Assembly: GCA_964624765.1 (NCBI GenBank)
Contig: CAZUZO010000043.1
Location: 1-22,778 of the forward strand
DNA from: JAGTVB01 sp964624765
Lineage (GTDB): Bacteria > Pseudomonadota > Gammaproteobacteria > HK1
Length of the DNA: 22,778 nt
Direction: 5' to 3'
Below are positions 1 to 8,167 of this stretch, piece by piece; the stretch's first letter is position 1; each line of letters starts with the position of its first letter. The notes under the pieces are model-generated. The model was given only the letters and a program-made list of their open reading frames with translations, made no database searches and was not told the origin of the DNA. The position numbers and the translations under genes are program-made.

Positions 1-16
1 AGAGGTTGCTAATAAG

Positions 17-1534
17 ATGAAGGTATTTCGCGTCAGGGGAGGAATGCGACTCAGCGGGCGCAAGCAGCATACCGAACATCGCCGTATTGTTTCTCTGGCC
101 ACACCGGCTTATCTCAACATACCGTTAAAACAGCACATTGGTACTGCGGCTGAACCGGTGGTCAAGGTCGGCCAGCACGTTCTTAAGGGCCAGCTCCTTG
201 CTCGAGCGCAGGGCTCGATGTCGGCGCCGGTGCATGCCCCCACCTCCGGTTCGGTGATCGCTATTGGAGAGGTTGCCGCTGCCCATCCCTCGGGGTTGGA
301 TATCCAAGCCATCACGCTGCGAAGCGACGGTGAAGAACGTTGGGCCGAGCTTAGCCCTGCCGTGGACCCCATGGTGCTCGATGCAGCAGCCATCGAGGAC
401 CGAATCGCAGCCGCCGGGATCGTCGGCCTCGGAGGGGCTACCTTTCCGGCCGCCGTCAAGTTGCGACTGCGCACCCAACATCCGATTCAGACTCTGATCA
501 TCAATGGTGCTGAATGTGAACCTTATCTGAGTTGTGATGATCGGTTGATGCAAGAACGCAGCAAAGAAATCGTCGATGGCGTGCGCATCATGTTGCATGC
601 GCTCGGCCAGGGCCAGAGTCGCCGAGGCGTACGCGCGCTGGTTGCTATCGAGAACCATAAGCGCACCGCATTGAGTGCCCTGAACCAAGCGCTCGATGGC
701 CACTCAGACATCGCCACTGTTGCCGTTCCGACACGCTATCCGATGGGTTCGGAGAAGCATCTCGTCAGGGCCCTCACCGGTCGGGAAGTCCCAGCGCGAG
801 CGCTGGCCGCCGAGATCGGGGTGCTCGTTCATAATATCGGTACGGCCTACGCGATCCACCGCGCGCTGCGTTTCGGAACACCCCTGATCTCGCGCATCGT
901 GACCGTCAGCGGCGGTGCCGTGGCGTCGCCACAAAATGTCGAGGTGCCCGTGGGCACGCCCATATCAGCGCTGCTGCGCGCTGCGGGAGGGCTGCGCACC
1001 ACTCCAGCACGCCTACTCATGGGGGGGCCGATGATGGGGATCATGCTTCCCCACGCCGAGGTGCCAGTGGTCAAAGGCACCTCCGGCATCCTCGCCCTCA
1101 CCGATGCAGAGATCGCGGCTAAACCGACTATGCCCTGCATCCGGTGCGGAACCTGCGTTACCGTCTGCCCCTGTGGGTTGATGCCGGTAGAGATGATGAC
1201 CCGCATCCGCAGTGGCCAGCTGGAATCTGCGCGGCGCTTCGGCCTGCTGGATTGCGTCGGGTGTGGCACCTGTGCCTACAGCTGCCCGTCTCGAATCCCG
1301 CTGCTCCAATACCTCAATTTCGCCAAAGGCGAACTCACCGCCCGCGAGCGCGAGAGGCACAAGGCGCAGGAAACCCGCCGTCTCACGCAGCGGCGCACCC
1401 TGCGTCTGGCAAAAGAAGCCCAGACTCGCACGGCAACGACCAAAGCAAGGTCCCACAAACCGCAATGTGAGGGCGGCGCTGCCGCGGGAGCCAACGTTCA
1501 AGACAGCACTGATACGCCCCAAGCTGCGGCATGA
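17..1534 (+). CDS. rnfC: RnfC, electron transport complex subunit C
   Basis: Peripheral subunit of the Rnf complex, which couples electron transfer between ferredoxin and NAD to ion movement across the inner membrane. Visible features are the family N-terminal stretch (IPLKQHIGTAAEP, about residues 35-47), a flavin/NADH-binding-like central part with GGATFPAAVKL and NGAECEPYL, and two ferredoxin-type CxxCxxCxxxCP motifs (CIRCGTCVTVCP near residue 374, CVGCGTCAYSCP near 413) for two [4Fe-4S] clusters. The C-terminal tail is basic and alanine-rich, as in other gammaproteobacterial RnfC proteins. The start at 17 fits the family N-terminus; an ATG at 44 directly behind a GGGGAGGA stretch is an alternative, but its spacing is too short. 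The stop overlaps the rnfD start (ATGA). At 505 residues it is of normal length. Confidence 0.96.
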   Translation: MKVFRVRGGMRLSGRKQHTEHRRIVSLATPAYLNIPLKQHIGTAAEPVVKVGQHVLKGQLLARAQGSMSAPVHAPTSGSVIAIGEVAAAHPSGLDIQAITLRSDGEERWAELSPAVDPMVLDAAAIEDRIAAAGIVGLGGATFPAAVKLRLRTQHPIQTLIINGAECEPYLSCDDRLMQERSKEIVDGVRIMLHALGQGQSRRGVRALVAIENHKRTALSALNQALDGHSDIATVAVPTRYPMGSEKHLVRALTGREVPARALAAEIGVLVHNIGTAYAIHRALRFGTPLISRIVTVSGGAVASPQNVEVPVGTPISALLRAAGGLRTTPARLLMGGPMMGIMLPHAEVPVVKGTSGILALTDAEIAAKPTMPCIRCGTCVTVCPCGLMPVEMMTRIRSGQLESARRFGLLDCVGCGTCAYSCPSRIPLLQYLNFAKGELTARERERHKAQETRRLTQRRTLRLAKEAQTRTATTKARSHKPQCEGGAAAGANVQDSTDTPQAAA

Positions 1535-2661
1535 ACGCCATACCGATCGCGGCCTCACCCCACATTCACGCAGGCACCAGCGTGTCGCGCAGCATGGTTC
1601 TGGTCATGCTGGCACTTGTGCCTGCAACCATTTGGGGGATTACCCAGTATGGCTGGCCGGCGCTCAACCTGCTGCTCGTTACCATGGGAGCCGCAATCGG
1701 GGCCGAAGCGCTGTCCTTGAGAGTTGCCGGGCGCGCTGCAAAACCAGCGCTTGCCGACGGTTCGGCGCTGCTTACCGGTTGGCTGCTAGCCATCACCCTG
1801 CCCCCTTGGGCACCCTGGTGGATAGGGGCGATCGGCGCGGTGTTCGCCATCGTAATCAGCAAACAGCTCTTTGGGGGACTCGGTCAGAATCTGTTCAACC
1901 CGGCCATGGTGGCGCGAGTCGTCTTGCTGATTGCCTTCCCCTTGGAAATGACCACTTGGGTTGCCCCTCAACCGCTATTGCAGCCCGCCAGCCCCAACAT
2001 CACCGAGAGTCTCAGCATTACGTTCTTGGGAGCGAGCCCTGCCGATGCCATCAGCGGCGCCACCGCCCTTGCGGGCCGCAGCCACTTGGCAACGACAACT
2101 GAAGGCCAGCACGCCTCTATGGCGAGCGGTTTTGAGGTGCGCGAGGCCTTGCTCGGTTTGCATCACGGTAGTCTTGGGGAAGGATCCTCGGTGCTACTCG
2201 CCGCCGGGGGACTGTTACTGCTGCTCACGGGCGTCATTCGCTGGCCTATCCCCATGGCCATGCTGGGTAGCCTAACTCTGGTGGCTTCACTGTTTCATTT
2301 CTTGGATCCCGGGCGCTACCCCCATGCTGAGCTGCATCTCCTGTCGGGTGGACTCATCCTCGGCGCCTTTTTCATCGCCACCGATCCCGTCACTTCGCCG
2401 GTGACACGCACCGGGCAAATCATATTCGGGGCCGGCTGCGGATTACTGACCTATACCATTCGTACGTGGGGAAGCTATCCTGAAGGGGTCGCCTTCGCAG
2501 TCCTATTAATGAATGCCGCAACCCCCCTTATCGACTATTACATCCGTCCGCGCATATTCGGACGCACGCTATCGGGCGTTTCCTTGAAGCTACCGGAGGA
2601 ACAAACGGCACCCGCGCCCAAGCATCGGCAAGCTCGGATAGCCAAGAGTCGACCGCGATGA
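1531..2661 (+). CDS. rnfD: RnfD, membrane flavoprotein subunit of Rnf
   Basis: Integral inner-membrane subunit that carries covalently bound FMN and takes part in transmembrane electron transfer. The protein has 376 residues and many hydrophobic segments. It contains the family signature GGLGQNLFNPAMVARV (about residues 115-130) and the flavinylation motif SGATAL, with the FMN-accepting threonine at about residue 178. It starts inside the rnfC stop codon and ends in an ATGA overlap with rnfG, which implies translational coupling. The C-terminal 30 residues are hydrophilic and basic. No key residue is missing. Confidence 0.96.
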   Translation: MNAIPIAASPHIHAGTSVSRSMVLVMLALVPATIWGITQYGWPALNLLLVTMGAAIGAEALSLRVAGRAAKPALADGSALLTGWLLAITLPPWAPWWIGAIGAVFAIVISKQLFGGLGQNLFNPAMVARVVLLIAFPLEMTTWVAPQPLLQPASPNITESLSITFLGASPADAISGATALAGRSHLATTTEGQHASMASGFEVREALLGLHHGSLGEGSSVLLAAGGLLLLLTGVIRWPIPMAMLGSLTLVASLFHFLDPGRYPHAELHLLSGGLILGAFFIATDPVTSPVTRTGQIIFGAGCGLLTYTIRTWGSYPEGVAFAVLLMNAATPLIDYYIRPRIFGRTLSGVSLKLPEEQTAPAPKHRQARIAKSRPR

Positions 2662-3317
2662 GGCTCGAGAAGCTGCGCGCCACGATCGCCTACCAGACTG
2701 GGGTACTAGCTATCATGGCGTTGCTCGTGAGTGTCGCCCTGGGGCTGGCCGATCGCGGTACCCGCGACGCCATCGCCGCACGCAGGGCCGAGGATCTCGA
2801 GGCTTCTCTGCGGCAGGTGATCCCCGACCGTCTCTATGACACGGATCTGTTAGGCGACCTCGTCACGGTGCCAATGGGCCCCCATGCCTCACCGCTGCAG
2901 ATCTACCGGGCGCGGCACAAAGGCCAGGTCAGCGCGCTCGCTTTCACCGTCGTCGGCACAGGCTATGCTGGGCCCATAGAAGCCCTGATGGGGATCGATC
3001 CCGACGGCCGTATCCTCGGCGTGCGGGTGCTTGCACACCAGGAAACGCCTGGATTGGGGGACAAGATCGAGCACCGCAAGTCTGACTGGATCTTGGCATT
3101 TAATGGACGCTCGCTCGCCAACCCTCCACCGCCGGCCTGGCGGGTCAAGAAAGACGGGGGCGACTTCGACCAATTCACCGGCGCCACCATCACCCCCCGA
3201 GCGGTCGTTCAGGCAGTCAAGCAGGGGCTAGAAATCTTTGCTGGCCACCGAGGACGACTGCTGACACGTGAACCGGCACCAGGAGTGCCAAGCGAGGAGG
3301 TTATCGATGGCGACTGA
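2658..3317 (+). CDS. rnfG: RnfG, covalent FMN-binding subunit of Rnf
   Basis: Membrane-anchored, periplasm-facing subunit with an FMN-binding domain; it passes electrons within the Rnf complex. One N-terminal membrane helix (about residues 13-31) is followed by the soluble domain. Family motifs include GYAGPIEALMGID (about 102-114), HQETPGLGDKI (about 127-137) and DQFTGATITPRAVV, in which the second threonine (about T177) is the expected FMN attachment site. The length, 219 residues, is typical. The gene overlaps rnfD by four bases and the rnfE start by 11 bases. Confidence 0.95.
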   Translation: MRLEKLRATIAYQTGVLAIMALLVSVALGLADRGTRDAIAARRAEDLEASLRQVIPDRLYDTDLLGDLVTVPMGPHASPLQIYRARHKGQVSALAFTVVGTGYAGPIEALMGIDPDGRILGVRVLAHQETPGLGDKIEHRKSDWILAFNGRSLANPPPPAWRVKKDGGDFDQFTGATITPRAVVQAVKQGLEIFAGHRGRLLTREPAPGVPSEEVIDGD

Positions 3318-4035
3318 TTATCGGCACATCGTGCGCCGCGGACTCTGGGAACACAACGTCGTACTCAGTCAAATGCTGGCTCTGTGCCCTCTGCTGGCGG
3401 TCACCAGCACAGCCACCAACGGGCTCGGCATGGGACTCGCCACCACGGCTGTGATGATCATGACGGGCGGGCTGGTGTCATCGCTGCGCCAACTCATCCC
3501 GGCGCAGGTGAGAATCCCCATCTACGTGCTGTTGATTGCGGGAGTGGTCACCCTTGTCGACATGGTCATGAACGCCACGCTCCATCAACTCTACCAGGCT
3601 CTCGGTCTGTTTATTCCGCTCATCGTCACCAATTGTGCCATCCTAGGCCGGGCAGAAACCTTTGCGGCCCGGGAACCGGTGGCTCGAGCTCTTCTCGATG
3701 GTCTGATGATGGGCATGGGGTTCACGCTCGTTCTTGTCACACTCGGCGCGGTGCGTGAAATTCTCGGCACCGGTACACTCTTCGCCGACGCTTCCCTGTT
3801 GCTGGGTCCGGGATTCGCCTTCCTCGAGCTAACACTTATCCCTGACTATCGTGGGTTCTTGCTGCTGATTCTGCCGGCCGGCGGATTCATAGCACTCGGG
3901 TTCCTGCTGGCCGCCAAACGCCTGCTGGACCGTCGCTGGCAGTGGCACACCAACACCATCGCTGCCTCCCGCCCGCCGACACCGGTTCAGGCATGCAGCA
4001 TGTGCTCCAGCAGCTGCACGGGAACGACGGCATGA
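3307..4035 (+). CDS. rnfE: RnfE, membrane subunit of Rnf
   Basis: Integral membrane subunit, a homologue of NqrD/RsxE. I chose the ATG at 3307 because GAGGAGG lies six bases upstream and because the product then begins with the family-like MATDYRHIVRRGLWEHN; the frame is open further upstream to an ATG at 3268. The two membrane cysteines that in Rnf/Nqr structures help ligate a [2Fe-2S] cluster are present: LALCPLLAVT (C27) and IVTNCAILGRAE (C110). About six hydrophobic segments are visible. The C-terminal tail is unusual, ending in a cluster of three cysteines (CSMCSSSC) followed by TGTTA. The stop overlaps the rnfH start (ATGA). Confidence 0.94.
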   Translation: MATDYRHIVRRGLWEHNVVLSQMLALCPLLAVTSTATNGLGMGLATTAVMIMTGGLVSSLRQLIPAQVRIPIYVLLIAGVVTLVDMVMNATLHQLYQALGLFIPLIVTNCAILGRAETFAAREPVARALLDGLMMGMGFTLVLVTLGAVREILGTGTLFADASLLLGPGFAFLELTLIPDYRGFLLLILPAGGFIALGFLLAAKRLLDRRWQWHTNTIAASRPPTPVQACSMCSSSCTGTTA

Positions 4036-4304
4036 ACGTCGGTGTTGCCTATGCCAACGCCACCGCCCAGCTGTGGCTGGAACTCGACCTGCCCGAGGGC
4101 AGCACGGTCCAGGATGCCATCCAGTCCTCAGGCATTTTAGATCGCTTCCCCGATATCGATCTCGAGCAGCAGAAGGTCGGTATCTACGGAAAATTCGTCA
4201 AGCTCCAGACCTGCCTACGAGAAGGCGATCGCGTTGAGATCTACCGCCCGATCCGCTGCGACCCGACGCGGGTAGAACGTCGTGTCCGCCAGAGCAACGA
4301 CTGA
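4032..4304 (+). CDS. rnfH: RnfH family protein (UPF0125, ubiquitin-like fold)
   Basis: Small (90-residue) RnfH-family protein whose exact role is unsettled; it belongs to the beta-grasp (ubiquitin-like) proteins and is encoded with Rnf operons, for example in Rhodobacter capsulatus. Family features are the early LPEGSTVQDAIQSSGI, KVGIYGKFV in the middle and GDRVEIYRPIRCDP near the end. The ATG at 4032 gives the family N-terminus (MNVGVAYANA) and overlaps the rnfE stop; the frame is open upstream, but the extra residues do not look family-like. It is the last gene of the operon, in the place where nth follows in E. coli. The first base of an inverted-repeat element coincides with the last base of its stop codon. 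Confidence 0.93.
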   Translation: MNVGVAYANATAQLWLELDLPEGSTVQDAIQSSGILDRFPDIDLEQQKVGIYGKFVKLQTCLREGDRVEIYRPIRCDPTRVERRVRQSND

Positions 4305-4305
4305 G

Positions 4306-4446
4306 AAGCTGTTTTAAAAATGTCACGAGCGCCGCCAGAGCAAGGCGCACGGCAGCGAGAAAGCGGAGTGTACAAAGGAGTACATGAGCATTTCGAGCTG
4401 CCGCGCAACGCAGCTCAGGCAAGCGCAGTCATTTTTAAAACAGCTT
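4306..4446. mobile_element. Miniature inverted-repeat element A (no coding capacity)
   Basis: A 141-base element with perfect terminal inverted repeats: AAGCTGTTTTAAAAATG at 4306-4322 and its exact complement at 4430-4446. The symmetry extends two bases outward to 19 bp (4304-4322 and 4430-4448). CTGAG occurs directly on both sides (4301-4305 and 4447-4451), which fits a 5-bp target duplication. The inside holds shorter dyads but no gene. It starts at the rnfH stop codon, so in RNA its long stem-loop probably ends rnf transcription between the convergent operons. Classification as a MITE is an inference from structure; no transposase is present. Confidence 0.75.
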
Positions 4447-4594
4447 CTGAGAGGTTGTGAAAAAAACCGTCGCGAGCGGCCCAAGACCCAGGCGGACGGC
4501 GCGCAACCACGAGACCTATCAGATAGATAGGCGAGGAGCGAGCACCGCCCAACGCCGCTGAGGGTCGCGTAGCAGGCTTTTTCACCCCCTCTGA
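4447..4594 (+). mobile_element. Miniature inverted-repeat element B, copy 1
   Basis: About 148 bases with imperfect terminal repeats: CTGAGAGGTTGTGAAAAAAA at the left and the complement-like CTTTTTCACCCCCTCTGA at the right. Inside is the short dyad CCTATCAGATAGATAGG followed by CGAGCACCGCCCAACGCCG. The same sequence, clearly homologous over its whole length, occurs in inverted orientation at 8168-8318. It directly abuts element A and shares its CTGAG edge and a similar outer sequence (GAAGCTGT against GAGGTTGT), so A and B may belong to one family. Non-coding. Confidence 0.75.
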
Positions 4595-4696
4595 ATCGAG
4601 CGCTGCAGGACAAGGGCCCCCATCGTAATGCCTCGAGGACAGTGGTAAACAGCGAACAAAGATTGCTCGGTAGTCCCCTCCCTGCTGCCCATCAGT

Positions 4697-5653
4697 CTAG
4701 AGACAATAGGGGTAACGAATCCAGTCGGCAAGCACCGCCTGGTCGCGCTCGGGCAGATAGTCAAAACCCATCTGCAGGTCCTGATACACCGAATCTCCCA
4801 GGGTGCTAGGGACGTGTCGACTGTGTACCATGCAGAAATACCAGGCGAAGGGATAACCAAGTTCGCGATCAAACTGCTGCACCAGCCAAGCGAGGTCTGA
4901 GCCCCGTGCTAGCACCGGTACGTGCAAACGTGGAATAGTCTTCCCGTAGGTACAGGTGGGTGTTGCCGTCGAAATCGTCTCGCCATGAGTGCCCTGGTGA
5001 CTTCTCAAGCTTAACACCCATCGATGACAGAATCGGCCCGTTCGGCCGGCACTGCTGCGGGTCCACTCGCTCATAAACCGCTGAATGGGGGGAGTCTGCA
5101 ACGGCCGCCGTGGCATCTCGGCAAGGAAGGTACTGACATCGGTGACACGGCGAAACTCGTAATGCGGTGCTGTGATGGGTTGCAAAGGCTGCCCCGGTGT
5201 GACTACCGGGTCGATGAGCTGGTCGATATCATCGGGCGGCACGGCCGGATCAACCCTTACAGGCGTAATGACTTCTTGCAGCTCTTCCACCTCCAGTTGG
5301 AGAAAATCCGCTGGGCCTGCTCCGATCGGCGCAACGAAGTAATGCGTTTTCCCAAGCCATCGGGTAGTCAGATAGCGGGCCTTGGCCACCCGATCGACCA
5401 AAACATGCATCGCCTCCCCGCAGTCGTGAAACAGCTGCTGAACCCAAACCTCAAGATCCTGGGCGATCCGTCTACCATCGTCGGTGATCACGCCTCCCAA
5501 TCGATACCAGCCACCGCGCGTCAACACCCAGCGAAATTCGTACTTTGGACTGAGTCGCCTCAACCCTTCCAACAAGGCTTGGTGACGGGAACTCGGTATT
5601 GTGTATTGGCAGAGCTCCGCCAGGGCTGACGGAGACAGAGCATCATCATCCAC
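4697..5653 (-). CDS. Unrecognised protein, third gene of ATP-grasp/alpha-E operon
   Basis: I do not recognise this 318-residue protein. I chose the GTG at 5653 because AGAGG lies six bases upstream inside the end of the alpha-E gene, giving VDDDALSPSALAELCQY; the frame is open further, to 5701. It has no signal peptide or membrane helix that I can see. Conspicuous stretches are YEFRWVLTRGGWYRLGGV near the N-terminus, a proline- and acid-rich middle (TPVRVDPAVPPDDIDQL), RRPLQTPPIQRFMSEWTRSS, and an aromatic C-terminal part (ELGYPFAWYFCMVHSR). In related operons this place is often held by a transglutaminase-like gene, but I see no Cys-His-Asp pattern of that fold. The start lies within the alpha-E coding end, implying co-translation. 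Function unknown; it may act with the ATP-grasp protein. Confidence 0.8.
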   Translation of the reverse strand: MDDDALSPSALAELCQYTIPSSRHQALLEGLRRLSPKYEFRWVLTRGGWYRLGGVITDDGRRIAQDLEVWVQQLFHDCGEAMHVLVDRVAKARYLTTRWLGKTHYFVAPIGAGPADFLQLEVEELQEVITPVRVDPAVPPDDIDQLIDPVVTPGQPLQPITAPHYEFRRVTDVSTFLAEMPRRPLQTPPIQRFMSEWTRSSAGRTGRFCHRWVLSLRSHQGTHGETISTATPTCTYGKTIPRLHVPVLARGSDLAWLVQQFDRELGYPFAWYFCMVHSRHVPSTLGDSVYQDLQMGFDYLPERDQAVLADWIRYPYCL

Positions 5654-6623
5654 TGGCCACCTCTTCGAGCCGCTGCCGAGGCACCAGAGGACTGCCAGCA
5701 CGAAAATAAGTCTCGGTCAGCTCATCGTGCACCGCTGCGAGCACAATCTGCATCGAATCAAGAAAGTCATGTAACCCCTCGGAGGCCAGTTTTCGGGTGT
5801 TGGCCTCGCTCGCCATCAGCCGTGCGCGCTCCAAGAGACGTAAAGCGGCCTCGCTGCGCCGGTCGCCGCGAAGGCAAGCTTCCAAGCGCTGCAAGCAATG
5901 CGCTACTGAGCGGGGAAATTCCCGATCCTGAAGCAGGAACGCCAGGACTTGGGAACCGGTAACCGGTACTTGAACATGGCGACGATACATCTGGTAGGCA
6001 GAAACAGAGCGTAAAACACCCATCCACTGAATGTCCTCGAAGGCTTCGGTGTCCTCTGATCCCGCCAGCCCTAGGCCGCTCACTTGCACATCCATAAGAC
6101 GTGTCATCATGTCGGCTCGCTCTAGTGCCTGGCCCATACACAAAAAATCGTAGCCCCGATCATGGCTCATGGTGCCGTCCAGCAGCCCGGTCAGCAGCTG
6201 CGTATGCTCGATGATGCGTCGCAGATAGTCATATCTTCCGCGTCGGGTAACGCCCGATGGCACCTGTCCTTGAGCAAACCGATAGACATCATCGAGCGCT
6301 TCCCAGGCCGCACGAGGGATCACCGCGCGGGTGGTGCGAAGGTTCTCCCGAGCACTGTAAAGCGACAAAAGCACCGAACTCGGGTTCTTGGGATCGCCGA
6401 TGAGGAACCGCACCACCCTTTCCTCGGTCGGCCGGTCGAAGCGCCCATAAAACTGTTCACCGCTGCCAGTGATGGTCAGTAAGTGCTCCCATCCCAGTCG
6501 CATCTGGCGCGGTAGATCGAGTACCAGGTTGGTGTGCGTCAGCACCATCCGAGCCGTATCCTCGGCACGTTCGACATAGCGCCCCATCCAGTACAGTGTC
6601 TCCGCGACTCGCGATAGCAGCAT
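5646..6623 (-). CDS. Alpha-E domain protein (COG2307)
   Basis: All-helical protein of the alpha-E family, of unknown biochemical role, whose genes regularly neighbour circularly permuted ATP-grasp genes; together they are predicted to form or attach short peptides. The family N-terminus MLLSRVAETLYWMGRYVERA is clear, as are AEDTARMVL, YSARENLRTTRAVI and QALERADMMTRLMDV. I chose the ATG at 6623, with GAGGG about nine bases upstream at the end of the previous gene, over the upstream frame extension to 6653. The 325 residues match the usual length. It is the middle gene of a three-gene operon; its 5' end lies five bases after the upstream stop and its 3' end overlaps the next start. Confidence 0.92.
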   Translation of the reverse strand: MLLSRVAETLYWMGRYVERAEDTARMVLTHTNLVLDLPRQMRLGWEHLLTITGSGEQFYGRFDRPTEERVVRFLIGDPKNPSSVLLSLYSARENLRTTRAVIPRAAWEALDDVYRFAQGQVPSGVTRRGRYDYLRRIIEHTQLLTGLLDGTMSHDRGYDFLCMGQALERADMMTRLMDVQVSGLGLAGSEDTEAFEDIQWMGVLRSVSAYQMYRRHVQVPVTGSQVLAFLLQDREFPRSVAHCLQRLEACLRGDRRSEAALRLLERARLMASEANTRKLASEGLHDFLDSMQIVLAAVHDELTETYFRAGSPLVPRQRLEEVASG

Positions 6624-6628
6624 CGCCG

Positions 6629-8050
6629 CTAGCCCTCGTCGTCCACCACCCAAGTGTCCTTGCTGCCCCCCCCTTGGGAGGAATTGACCACCAGAGAGCC
6701 GCGCTTCAACGCCACTCGCGTCAATCCCCCAGGCGTAACGTAGCCTTTGCCACCGGAGAGCACAAATGGGCGCAGATCCAAGTGGCGGGGTTCCAGCTTG
6801 CCGTTGCAGAGCGTCGGTGCGGTGGAGAGCTTAAGAGCCGGTTGGGCCACATAGCTGCGTGGATGTTTCTTGATGCGACCGGCAAACTCGCTGCGTTGCT
6901 TTCGAGTCGACTTGGGTCCCATCAACATCCCGTATCCTCCGGACTCGTTAGCCGGTTTGACCACCAACTGATCCAGATGAGCCAAGACATGCTCGCGCTG
7001 TTGCTTGTCGATGCAGAGATAGGTCGGCACGTTGGCAATAATGGGCTCTTCAGCCAGATAGTAGCGGATCATCTCGGGAACAAACGCATACACCACCTTG
7101 TCGTCCGCCACACCCGCCCCCGGAGCATTGGCCAAGGCGACATTCCCTTTGCGCCATGCGCGTATCAGGCCCGGGACACCGATGACCGAATCAGCACGAA
7201 AAACCTCTGGATCGAGGAACAGATCATCGATGCGCCGATAAATAACGTCCACCCGCTCCAATCCATCCACCGTTCGCATATAGACGCAGTCGTCATCGCC
7301 CACCATCAGATCGCGTCCCTCAACGAGCTCAACACCCGCATGCTGGGCCAGGAAACTATGCTCGAAGTAGGCCGAGTTGTAGACCCCCGGCGTCAATACC
7401 ACCATCGTCGGCGGGTGCCCCGGACGCGGCGATAACGATGCCAACGTGTCGAAAAGCCGGGAGGGATAGCTATCGACAGGTGCAATGTGCTGATGCTGAA
7501 ACAACTCAGGAAAAACGCGCTTGGTGACCAAGCGGTTTTCCAGCATATAGGAGACCCCGGACGGCACGCGAAGATTGTCCTCCAGAACATAGATAGTGCC
7601 GTCGAGATCCCGTATCAGATCGGTGCCACAGATATGAGCCCAGATGCCGTGGCGCGGAACAGCACCCACACACTGACTGCGAAAGTTCCCTGAATCAGCC
7701 AATAACGCTTGAGGAAACACCTTGTCCTTGACGATCCGTTGCGCGCCGTACACGTCGTCTATGAAGCAGTTAAGTGCCGTCACGCGCTGCTTCAGGCCTG
7801 CTTGCACTCGCCGCCATTCGGCTGCGGCAATGACACGAGGAATAATGTCAAAAGGCCAGGCTCGGTCGATCCCTCCTTCCTCACTGTAGACAGTGAAGGT
7901 GATCCCCATCGCCCGGATCGCGAGCTCTGCCGCGGCTTGCCGTTCCTGGAGGTCTCGATCGGTGAGAGAGGCCAAATACTGGCTGAGCTGTCTGGCGGCC
8001 GGCCGCGGCCTACCGTCGGCAGCGATCAGCTCATCGTACAGCCCATCCAT
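6629..8050 (-). CDS. Circularly permuted type 2 ATP-grasp protein (COG2308)
   Basis: Predicted ATP-dependent carboxylate-amine/thiol ligase of the circularly permuted ATP-grasp class, proposed to make peptide bonds. Family blocks in order: YDELIAADGRPRP at the N-terminus, FTVYSEEGGIDRAWPFDIIP, VLEDNLRVPSGVSYMLENR (about 152-170), PGVYNSAYFEHSFLA, VIYRRIDDLFLDP, LANAPGAGVADDK, VVKPANESGGYGML (about 360-373), and the C-terminal PGGLTRVAL and SSQGGGSKDTWV. I chose the ATG at 8050, with GGGAGG eight bases upstream, giving 473 residues; ATGs at 8077 and 8134 are in frame, but the extra residues are not family-like. It is the first gene of the operon and ends in TAG, so amber is a normal stop in this genome. 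Confidence 0.94.
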   Translation of the reverse strand: MDGLYDELIAADGRPRPAARQLSQYLASLTDRDLQERQAAAELAIRAMGITFTVYSEEGGIDRAWPFDIIPRVIAAAEWRRVQAGLKQRVTALNCFIDDVYGAQRIVKDKVFPQALLADSGNFRSQCVGAVPRHGIWAHICGTDLIRDLDGTIYVLEDNLRVPSGVSYMLENRLVTKRVFPELFQHQHIAPVDSYPSRLFDTLASLSPRPGHPPTMVVLTPGVYNSAYFEHSFLAQHAGVELVEGRDLMVGDDDCVYMRTVDGLERVDVIYRRIDDLFLDPEVFRADSVIGVPGLIRAWRKGNVALANAPGAGVADDKVVYAFVPEMIRYYLAEEPIIANVPTYLCIDKQQREHVLAHLDQLVVKPANESGGYGMLMGPKSTRKQRSEFAGRIKKHPRSYVAQPALKLSTAPTLCNGKLEPRHLDLRPFVLSGGKGYVTPGGLTRVALKRGSLVVNSSQGGGSKDTWVVDDEG

Positions 8051-8079
8051 CGGATAGGCCTCCCAACATATGGGCATTC

Positions 8080-8095
8080 TCCTCGATCTCGAGGA
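8080..8095. promoter_or_regulatory. Dyad ahead of the ATP-grasp operon
   Basis: TCCTCGATCTCGAGGA is a 7-bp perfect dyad around two central bases, 30 bases upstream of the chosen ATP-grasp start and inside the likely 5' leader. The two-base centre makes it a better candidate for an operator than for an RNA hairpin. It could be chance; no regulator is encoded nearby. Confidence 0.3.
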
Positions 8096-8167
8096 ATCGA
8101 TCCGGCTCGAAACAGCGGAGTCTTGGTGCAACATGGTTGGAAACCAGAGGTCAGGCCTTACCAGTTT

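Noticed and set aside
1212..2102. A plus-strand 296-codon frame overlapping rnfC and rnfD
   Set aside because: It lies across two well-supported genes in another frame and has the Arg/His/Ser-rich composition of a shadow.
4869..5066. Alternative minus-strand frame inside the unknown third operon gene that reads protein-like (for example DDFDGNTHLYLREDYSTFAR), suggesting paired frameshifts
   Set aside because: The main frame is open across the whole stretch and continues properly on both sides, so two compensating shifts are not required. Codon use is somewhat better in the alternative frame, so a homologue alignment would settle it.
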